From: Longispora albida DSM 44784
GTDB taxonomy: Bacteria > Actinomycetota > Actinomycetes > Mycobacteriales > Micromonosporaceae
Assembly (NCBI RefSeq): GCF_000379825.1
Contig: NZ_KB903837.1
Location: 256,762-320,761 of the forward strand
DNA length: 64,000 nt
Direction of reading: 5' to 3'
Both the position numbers and the translations under genes were made by a program. Shown here one piece after another: positions 58,465-64,000 of the stretch (position 1 is the stretch's first letter; each line of letters begins with the position of its first letter). The notes beneath the pieces are model-generated. The model was not told the origin of the DNA, did no database searches, and saw nothing but the letters and a program-made list of their open reading frames with translations.

Positions 58465-58697
58465 CAGTGGCAGGGAGCGCCGGCGAGGTGCCGGGCGTCG
58501 TGCGTGAACTCGTGGATGAAGTTCTGGTCGAACGACAGCTGGCCGAGGATCGGGGCCAGCAGCGCGCCCTGGTCGACGAAGACCGAGTACAGGGTCAGCA
58601 GGGCGAACGCGAGGGCGATGCCGACGATGACCGCGTCGCGGACCGGCCGCCAGCTGAGAGCGCCTTCGGCGGTGGTCACGGGGGTGATGGATGCCAT
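58464..58697 (-). CDS. cbtB: CbtB family cobalt transporter subunit
   Basis: The 77-aa protein has one transmembrane helix and the family's His-rich C-terminus NFIHEFTHDARHLAGAPCH, which probably binds the incoming cobalt. It is the first gene of the unit under the cobalamin riboswitch. The ATG at 58697 has a good AAGGAG site. Confidence 0.92.
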   Translation of the reverse strand: MASITPVTTAEGALSWRPVRDAVIVGIALAFALLTLYSVFVDQGALLAPILGQLSFDQNFIHEFTHDARHLAGAPCH

Positions 58698-58744
58698 CTC
58701 CGCTACTCCTTCCCGGGGTGTCCCCGCCCCGGTATCCAGGAGAA

Positions 58745-58893
58745 CGACGGGTCAGTGTCCTGACTCCCGGATCGTTGTCCTCGACTCACCTTCCCGCCCC
58801 TCAGGGGGCAGTGGCCAGCACGAGGGAGGACTCCCCGGTCACAGTGGCGGGACCGTCCCGGACTCACACCGGGTTCCTGCGCACCGTCGTCTC
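58745..58893 (-). ncRNA. Cobalamin (B12) riboswitch controlling cbtBA
   Basis: Read on the minus strand, the region shows the conserved B12 elements: GGAACCCGGTG then TCCGGGACGG, the CCGCCACTGT box, GCCACTG, a GGGAAGG motif, and the 3' GAGTCAGGACACTG. The order and spacing are those of the class. It lies about 48 bases upstream of cbtB; adenosylcobalamin binding should lower transporter expression. Confidence 0.9.
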
Positions 58894-59134
58894 ATGTTCA
58901 ATTTGTGCGTTCCCAGGATCGTGCCCCCGGCCCCGGCCGTCAACCCGGAGGGTGTGCCCTTGGTCACAGGGTGGAACGATCCGCCCTCTGACCAGTGAAC
59001 AGGGACAATCCCTTGAGGACCCCCCATCTAGGACTACTCCTTTTCCCTTCAATTGCGGGCATTGTTCACCCGACATTCGGGTTCCGTAATACTCAGGGTG
59101 GAGCCGGCGTGGCTGCTTCTCGTTCAGCGGGCTG
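58894..59134. other. Intergenic region between the riboswitch and the esterase gene
   Basis: Roughly 240 bp without a credible gene; it should hold the cbtBA promoter (minus strand) and the esterase promoter (plus strand). No clear -35/-10 pair or palindrome was recognised. Together with the riboswitch it fills the 437-bp gap 58698-59134. Confidence 0.5.
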
Positions 59135-60319
59135 ATGGGGAAACGGGTTCGCGCACCTATCGTGATCGGCGTGGGGGAGAAGATCGCGCTGGCTGACGGC
59201 GTCTGGGACGTGCGGATAGCCAACGGCTGGTTCGTGCTGGTCATCGCGCTGCTGACCGTGGGGGTCGCGGCGTTCGCCGCTGTCACCTGGGACTGGGAAC
59301 GCCTCCGGCGGACCCGGCGGGCGGCTGCCCTGCTGCTGACCCAGATCATGGTGATCCTGACCTGCGCGGCCGGCGTGAACGCGCAGTCCAATTTCTATGC
59401 GACGATCGGCGACCTGTTCGGCAAGGGCGCGAGCGGCGGGCACGGCTCGATGACACCGCCGGGGACGCCGGTACTGGACCACACGGCCCCGACCGCCACG
59501 TTCGGCCAGTGGCTCACCGCCCGGCGCGCGCCGGGCCGGGGCGTGGTCGTGCCGCTGGTCATCGCGGGCAGCCGGACCGGGTACCGGCTGCCGGCCCGCC
59601 TCTACGTCCCCGACGCGTACTTCGCCCAGCCGGAGCGGCGTTTCCCGGTACTCCAGCTCCAGGCCGGGTACCCGGGCACGGTGGAGAGCTGGACGAAGAG
59701 CGTGGGCATCCCCGAGATGCTCGACCGGCAGATCGCGTCTGGCCGGATGCCCCCGGTGATCGCCATCGCCCCCGAGCAGAACCCGGTCCGGGGCCGCGAC
59801 AGCGAGTGCGTGGACGCGAACGGCGGGCTGCGCGCCGAGACGTACCTGGTGCACGACGTGCGCGAGACGCTCGGCCGGTACCTGCGGCTCACCACGGACC
59901 GCACGGGCTGGGCGCTGATGGGCTACTCGACCGGCGGGTACTGCGCGGTGAACCTCGCGCTCCGGCACCCGGAGAAGTACTCCTCGGCCGTCAGCCTCTC
60001 CGGGCACTTCCAGCCGATCGTGGACCGCAGCACCGGCAACCTGTACCGGGGCGACGCCGCCCAGCGCCGGGCCAACGATCCGATGTCGACGGTCGGCGAC
60101 ACCCGCCAGCTGCCGATCCGGTTCTACCTGTTCGCAGGCAAGAGCGACACGGTCGCGGTGAAGGCCGCCGGTGAGCTGGCCGGCCGGGTACGCAAGCCGG
60201 ACGAGGTGATCGTGGCCGACGCCCCCGGCGGGCACAACTTCAACGTGTGGAAGAACGGGATGCCCGGCATCCTCACCTGGCTCGCCGAGGGCATCCGGCA
60301 CTGCACTTCCGCCGCCTAG
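59135..60319 (+). CDS. Membrane-anchored esterase (esterase D/Ag85-like fold)
   Basis: The 394-aa protein has two N-terminal transmembrane helices (residues about 28-48 and 64-84) and an extracytoplasmic alpha/beta hydrolase. The nucleophile is Ser in GYSTGGYCAVNLALRHPEKYSS and the catalytic His is in APGGHNFNVWK. This topology is shared with actinobacterial esterases related to mycolyltransferases. The substrate is unknown. The ATG at 59135 is the earliest in frame; a GTG at 59162 would also retain both helices. The gene ends overlapping the convergent GNAT gene by 4 bases. Confidence 0.8.
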   Translation: MGKRVRAPIVIGVGEKIALADGVWDVRIANGWFVLVIALLTVGVAAFAAVTWDWERLRRTRRAAALLLTQIMVILTCAAGVNAQSNFYATIGDLFGKGASGGHGSMTPPGTPVLDHTAPTATFGQWLTARRAPGRGVVVPLVIAGSRTGYRLPARLYVPDAYFAQPERRFPVLQLQAGYPGTVESWTKSVGIPEMLDRQIASGRMPPVIAIAPEQNPVRGRDSECVDANGGLRAETYLVHDVRETLGRYLRLTTDRTGWALMGYSTGGYCAVNLALRHPEKYSSAVSLSGHFQPIVDRSTGNLYRGDAAQRRANDPMSTVGDTRQLPIRFYLFAGKSDTVAVKAAGELAGRVRKPDEVIVADAPGGHNFNVWKNGMPGILTWLAEGIRHCTSAA

Positions 60320-60888
60320 GCGTCAGATCTCAGGCGCGCGTGCAGGTGCATGCTGTGCCAGCCGTCGGCGTGCAGGTGGGCCGAGCGCAGCGTGCCCTCG
60401 TACTGGTAGCCGCAGGCCTGCGCCACCCGGCAGGACGCCTCGTTGCCGACGGAGTGGTGCAGGTCGAGCCGGTTCATGCCGAGGTCGTGCAGCAGCCAGC
60501 GGGTCAGCTCGTTCACGGCCCGGGTGGCGACGCGCCGGCCACGGGCGGCGGGCATCACCCAGTAGCCGATGCCGGCGTAGCCCTCCTCCAGGCTCATGCT
60601 GCCGAGCCCGAGGCGGCCGAGGACGGCGTCGGTGCCCGCGTCGGCGATCGCCCAGCCGCCACGGGTACCGGCCTCCCACAGCGGCGCCCAGGACAGCGCC
60701 CACGCCTCGGCTTCCTCGACGCTGTCCATCACGCGGGCGTGCCAGCGCTGGATCGCCGGGTCCTGGTACGCCTCGTAGACGGCGGGGGCGTCCTTGGCGA
60801 GCCAGGGCCGGATGACCAGGTCGCCGGCCGTCAGGGTCGGCTGGGGCGGGAGCGTGGGCGGCAGGGCCGGGATGATCAGGCTGGGCAT
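60316..60888 (-). CDS. GNAT acetyltransferase, RimJ/RimL-like
   Basis: The 190-aa protein has the RimJ-type GNAT pattern: LTAGDLVIRPWLAKDAPAVYEAYQDPAIQRW, GYWVMPAARGRRVATRAVNELTRWL (acetyl-CoA motif) and LDLHHSVGNEASCRVAQACGYQYEGTLRSA. It probably acetylates the N-terminal amine of a protein or a small molecule. The ATG at 60888 gives a normal N-terminus. Confidence 0.88.
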   Translation of the reverse strand: MPSLIIPALPPTLPPQPTLTAGDLVIRPWLAKDAPAVYEAYQDPAIQRWHARVMDSVEEAEAWALSWAPLWEAGTRGGWAIADAGTDAVLGRLGLGSMSLEEGYAGIGYWVMPAARGRRVATRAVNELTRWLLHDLGMNRLDLHHSVGNEASCRVAQACGYQYEGTLRSAHLHADGWHSMHLHARLRSDA

Positions 60889-60919
60889 GCAGTCATGATC
60901 ACAGATCGGGTGCTCTCGT

Positions 60920-61711
60920 TCACGCCAGGGCGAGGTCCGGGCCGTCCTCCGGCTCGTGCCGTGGCGACGGCACCTTGTAGTCGTCGGTGAGCAGGGTGGT
61001 CGGGCCCGGCCAGGTCGACTGGGTGACCTCGATCGGGTGCCGCTGCCCGTCGTAGCCGATGTGCAGCAGGGTCAGCACGGGGGTGTCCGCCCGGATCTGG
61101 AGCGTCTCGGCCTCGTCACGGTGCGGCAGCCGGGCGCTGAGCTGGTCGGTCGCGTAGACGTACTGGCGGCCGGTGACCTCCTCGACCTCCTGGTACAGCG
61201 GGCGGGTCAGCGGGGCCAGGCCCTCCAGCGCGCTGCCAGCCACCTCGCTCGCGCGCAGCCAGGTCGCGCTGACCTCGACGACCTGCTCCTGGCTGGTGAT
61301 GACGGCCCGCCGGACGAGCAGCTCGGTACCCTCGGCCACCCCGAAGGCCGCAGCCACCTCGTGCGGGGCGGGTGCGCGGCCGACGAGCGTGAGCCGCTGC
61401 CTGTACCGGGCACCCGGGTCGGTGTGGTACCCCCGGGTCGTCCCGTACCGGCCACGGGCCAGCCGGGCCAGCCGCCGCCGGACCCCCCGGACGTACGTGC
61501 CGGAGCCGGGGCGGGTGATCAGCAGCCCCTCGATCCGGAGCTGGTCGATGGCCCGCTGGGCGGTCTGCTTGGCCACGCCGTAGATGTGCCCGATGTCGGG
61601 AATGGAGGGCAGCTTCTCGCCCGGCCCCCAGTCCCCGGCCTGGATCTTGGCCCGGATCTGGTCGGCGATCTGCCGGTGCGGCCACTCGGTGGCCCCGGGG
61701 TTCACGGACAC
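60920..61711 (-). CDS. GntR/HutC-family transcriptional regulator
   Basis: The 263-aa protein has an N-terminal GntR winged helix (PHRQIADQIRAKIQAGDWGPGEKLPSIPDIGHIYGVAKQTAQRAIDQLRIEGLLITRPGSGTYV) and a C-terminal UTRA sensor domain (about 95-245). HutC-type regulators sense small metabolites such as sugars or amino acids. The GTG at 61711 has GGGAGG 6 bases upstream and gives a normal N-terminus. It diverges from the glutaminase gene across a 381-bp gap. Confidence 0.88.
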   Translation of the reverse strand: MSVNPGATEWPHRQIADQIRAKIQAGDWGPGEKLPSIPDIGHIYGVAKQTAQRAIDQLRIEGLLITRPGSGTYVRGVRRRLARLARGRYGTTRGYHTDPGARYRQRLTLVGRAPAPHEVAAAFGVAEGTELLVRRAVITSQEQVVEVSATWLRASEVAGSALEGLAPLTRPLYQEVEEVTGRQYVYATDQLSARLPHRDEAETLQIRADTPVLTLLHIGYDGQRHPIEVTQSTWPGPTTLLTDDYKVPSPRHEPEDGPDLALA

Positions 61712-62092
61712 GCTGACCTCCCTGCCTGGGCTGACCGGCCGCCCCGGCCGGTACCGGCTATCCACTGTGGCGCTCCTGGCCCAGGGTCCTAGGATGTCAT
61801 ACGTTCCCGGGATTCCGGCCGCCAATCGGACACCGCGGCAATCCGGCGTGCCCCGCCCAATCCACCCCACAAGCTGATCTTTCAGGGTCAGGTGGCCGAT
61901 GCCGCTCAGATCGAGGGTAAACGCAAGGGGTTTCCCCGTTCCTGGCCAGGGTGCTCGCCGCATAGGTTCGGGCTAGCCGGCGCCGCGTGCCGTGCCGCGG
62001 CGGCCGCCTGGTTCTACCCAGAGGGGGGTAGGTGGAGGGAGCGGGTGGGCAGTGCCTGCTCCCTCCTTTTCCAGGGAATGGAGAATGGCCGG
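61712..62092. other. Intergenic region between the GntR and glutaminase genes
   Basis: A 381-bp divergent region. An 8-bp palindrome TCCTAGGA is visible near 61786. No gene or clear operator array was recognised. Confidence 0.4.
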
Positions 62093-63004
62093 ATGGAGTA
62101 TCAGCAGCTCCTGGAGCACATCCGGGCCGAAGTTGTTCCTGCGGCGGGTCGCGGGCGGGTCGCCGACTACATTCCGGCGCTCGCCGCCGTGGACCCCGGC
62201 CGGTTCGGGATGGCCGTCGCGACCGTCGACGGCGAGGTCTACGGGACCGGTGACTGGCGGCTGCCGCTGTCGATCCAGAGCGTGTCCAAAGTGTTCAGCC
62301 TGGCGCTCGTGCTGCGCGAGGACGGGGAGAAGATCTGGTCGCGGGTGGGGCGGGAGCCGTCCGGCCATCCGTTCAACTCGCTGCTCCAGCTGGAGCACGA
62401 CCAGGGCATCCCGCGTAATCCCTTCATCAACGCCGGAGCCATCGTCGTCACCGACCGCCTGCTGACGCTCACAGGTGATGCCCGGTCGGCCGTGCGTGAC
62501 TTCCTGCGTACCGAGGGGGAGAGCTCCGCCGTCGGCTTCGACCCGGTCGTCGCGGCCTCCGAGGCGGACCACGGGCACCGCAACGCCGCTCTCGCCCACC
62601 TCATCGCGAGCTACGGCAACCTGGAGAATCCGGTACCCGACGTGCTCGACCACTACACCTGGCAGTGCTCGGTCGTCATGACCTGCCGGGAGCTCGCGCT
62701 GGCCGGCCGGTTCCTGGCCCGGCACGGTACCGGGGCGTCCGGCGAGCGCATCCTGTCCCGCAGCGACGCCAAGCGGCTCAACGCGACGATGCTGATCGGC
62801 GGCACCTACGACTCGGCCGGCGAGGTCGCGTACCGGGTCGGCCTGCCTGCCAAGAGCGGCGTCGGCGGCGCGATCCTCGCCATCGTGCCGAACAGGTGCG
62901 CCGTCGCGGTGTGGGGCCCGGGGCTCGACGCCAGCGGCAACTCGGTCGCCGGCCTGGCCGCGCTGGACGCCTTCACCACACTCACGGGCTGGTCGGTGTT
63001 CTAG
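62093..63004 (+). CDS. glsA: Glutaminase A
   Basis: The 303-aa protein is a serine-dependent beta-lactamase-like glutaminase converting glutamine to glutamate and ammonia. The catalytic Ser63-x2-Lys66 lies in IQSVSKVFSL; GRIPFNS-like EPSGHPFNSL, NPFINAGAIVV and the late GLPAKSGVGGAILAIVP are all family signatures. No C-terminal STAS domain is fused. The ATG at 62093 has GGAGA upstream. A 78-bp inverted repeat follows the stop. Confidence 0.95.
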   Translation: MEYQQLLEHIRAEVVPAAGRGRVADYIPALAAVDPGRFGMAVATVDGEVYGTGDWRLPLSIQSVSKVFSLALVLREDGEKIWSRVGREPSGHPFNSLLQLEHDQGIPRNPFINAGAIVVTDRLLTLTGDARSAVRDFLRTEGESSAVGFDPVVAASEADHGHRNAALAHLIASYGNLENPVPDVLDHYTWQCSVVMTCRELALAGRFLARHGTGASGERILSRSDAKRLNATMLIGGTYDSAGEVAYRVGLPAKSGVGGAILAIVPNRCAVAVWGPGLDASGNSVAGLAALDAFTTLTGWSVF

Positions 63005-63009
63005 GGGTT

Positions 63010-63087
63010 AGCGGTCCCAGCACAATGGCGCCGCCGGTCGTCGCCTGAAGCCGCCAGGGCGCCGCCAGTCATTGTGCTGGGACCGCT
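63010..63087. repeat. 78-bp inverted repeat with 18-bp perfect arms
   Basis: AGCGGTCCCAGCACAATG (63010-63027) and its exact complement (63070-63087) flank 42 bases that contain a further TGGCG/CGCCA pair. It fills the 96-bp gap between glutaminase and the next gene. It may be a terminator or a palindromic repeat element. Confidence 0.7.
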
Positions 63088-63100
63088 TAGCCTTGCGTGC

Positions 63101-63919
63101 ATGATCAAAGTTGCGTTTCTCGGGCTCGGGAGCATGGGCGCCCTGATGGCCGGCCGGCTGCTCGACGCTGGCTACGACCTGACTGTGTGGAACCGGTCGG
63201 CTGAGCGGGCCGCCCCGCTGGCCGAGGCCGGCGCGAAGGTCGCTGCCAGCCCGGCCGAGGCGGTGGCCGGTGCCGCCGTCGTGGTGACGATGCTGACGGA
63301 CGGCGCTGCTGTCCTTTCCGTACTGTCCGAGGCCGCCCCGGCCCTGGAGCCCGGTGCCGTCGTCGCGGAAATGTCGACGATCGGCCCCGGCGCCGTCGCC
63401 GAGCTCCGTGCGCTGCTCCCGGCCGGAGTCGGCCTGGTCGACGCCCCGGTACGCGGCAGCCTCCCGAAGGCCGCCGCCGGCACCCTGGGCATCGGGGCCG
63501 GCGGCTCGGAGGCGGACTTCGCCGTCTGCCAGCCGGTGCTCGGCGTCCTCGGCACCGCCTCGCTGATCGGCCCGCTCGGCACGGGCGCCGCGGCGAAGCT
63601 GGTCGTCAACGCGGTGAACATCGCCGCGTTCACGATCGCCGGCGAGGCGCTGGCCCTGAGCACCCAGCTCGGCATGTCCCAGGAACTCGCCGTCGAGACG
63701 CTGAAGGACACGGCCGTGTCCTTCATCCTGCCCCGCGTCGAGGCGCGCCTGGCCAACCCCGAGGCCCCGGTCGACTTCGCGCTCGGCCTGGCGGCCAAGG
63801 ACATGCGGCTGGCGACGGAGGTCCGCGACTCCGCGGTGCTGGCCGCCACCCGCGACGAGCTGGCGGCCCGCGAGGAACGCGGCGACGGCCCGAAGGACTT
63901 CAGCTCCGTCGTTCTCTGA
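63101..63919 (+). CDS. NAD(P)-dependent 3-hydroxyisobutyrate dehydrogenase-like protein
   Basis: The 272-aa protein has the Rossmann opening VAFLGLGSMGALMAGRLLDAGYDLTVWNRS, the DAPVRGSLPKAAAGTLGIGAGG substrate loop, and the catalytic Lys in GTGAAAKLVVNAVNIAAF. This is the beta-hydroxyacid dehydrogenase family; many actinobacterial members act as imine reductase-like or succinic semialdehyde reductases. The usual second half is present. The ATG at 63101 gives a normal N-terminus; a TTG nine codons upstream lies in the palindrome. Confidence 0.88.
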   Translation: MIKVAFLGLGSMGALMAGRLLDAGYDLTVWNRSAERAAPLAEAGAKVAASPAEAVAGAAVVVTMLTDGAAVLSVLSEAAPALEPGAVVAEMSTIGPGAVAELRALLPAGVGLVDAPVRGSLPKAAAGTLGIGAGGSEADFAVCQPVLGVLGTASLIGPLGTGAAAKLVVNAVNIAAFTIAGEALALSTQLGMSQELAVETLKDTAVSFILPRVEARLANPEAPVDFALGLAAKDMRLATEVRDSAVLAATRDELAAREERGDGPKDFSSVVL

Positions 63920-63928
63920 CGGCGTGTA

Positions 63929-63956
63929 CGCCGCAGGACACTACCGTCCTGCGGCG
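63929..63956. terminator. 11-bp hairpin terminator
   Basis: CGCCGCAGGAC (63929-63939) and its complement (63946-63956) enclose ACTACC, 10 bases after the dehydrogenase stop. The final 44 bases hold no recognisable feature. Confidence 0.75.
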
Positions 63957-64000
63957 CCTGCCAGTTCCTTCTGTGTACCCCGGTGGGCGGAGCGCCCGGC

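Noticed and set aside
1-64000. CRISPR array, tRNA, rRNA, prophage or insertion sequence
   Set aside because: No regularly spaced repeats, tRNA-like cloverleaf, rRNA segment, transposase or integrase motif was noticed by eye. A tRNA scan could still reveal a missed tRNA.

Overview
The window is high-GC DNA with actinobacterial features: strong third-position GC bias, GTG starts, ATGA/GTGA stop-start overlaps, twin-arginine and lipobox secretion signals, a carbohydrate ABC transporter without its own ATPase gene, and IdeR-like, DasR-like and cobalamin control sites. A filamentous actinomycete (Micromonosporales- or Streptomyces-like chromosome) fits best; the genus cannot be fixed from the sequence. 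No rRNA, tRNA, CRISPR array, transposase or phage gene was recognised.

Layout. 1-2.7 kb: the start of an MgtC-like gene leaving the window, an SDR dehydrogenase with a lipoprotein, and an ArsR-type regulator. 2.86-4.35 kb: a 52-codon ORF followed by a radical SAM/SPASM enzyme, which looks like a peptide-modification (RiPP) pair. 4.3-9 kb: a DEAD-box helicase with a DUF1990 protein, then a MarR/EamA exporter pair with three operators. 9-12.3 kb: a sugar ABC importer whose MalF-like permease carries an unusual extracytoplasmic insertion. 12.4-19.7 kb: small secreted protein, DUF952 protein, M6 metalloprotease, WGR/beta-propeller protein, esterase, peroxiredoxin, DoxX protein.

19.8-27.7 kb is a co-directional run: S9 peptidase, GH36 galactosidase, tandem GNAT protein, two 54-aa paralogous peptides whose N-termini resemble mersacidin-type lanthipeptide leaders, and a giant LuxR-type regulator. 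No lanthionine synthetase is present. The two peptide loci (2.86 kb and 24.4 kb) are the best candidates for undescribed biology.

27.6-28.5 kb: ohr/ohrR with its operator. 28.8-41.0 kb: a tight five-gene operon (DUF4132-like protein, 1,562-aa protein, MoxR ATPase, DUF5682-VWA protein, SWIM zinc-finger protein), likely one NTP-driven chaperone-like system. 41-49.4 kb: phospholipase C and carbonic anhydrase diverging from a DasR-like box, PRC-barrel and SnoaL proteins, NUDIX hydrolase, an ABC exporter, and an MDR oxidoreductase with a divergent MarR. 49.4-56.6 kb: valS with a possible leader ORF, a CBS protein, a second ABC exporter with a divergent MarR, and a NarL-type two-component system. 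56.8-64 kb: secreted serine protease, cbtBA under a cobalamin riboswitch, a membrane-anchored esterase, GNAT, GntR, glutaminase and a 3-hydroxyisobutyrate-dehydrogenase-like enzyme.

Many convergent gene pairs are separated by long perfect hairpins, and three larger palindromic elements (around 2.0, 7.4 and 63.0 kb) are not explained by the genes.
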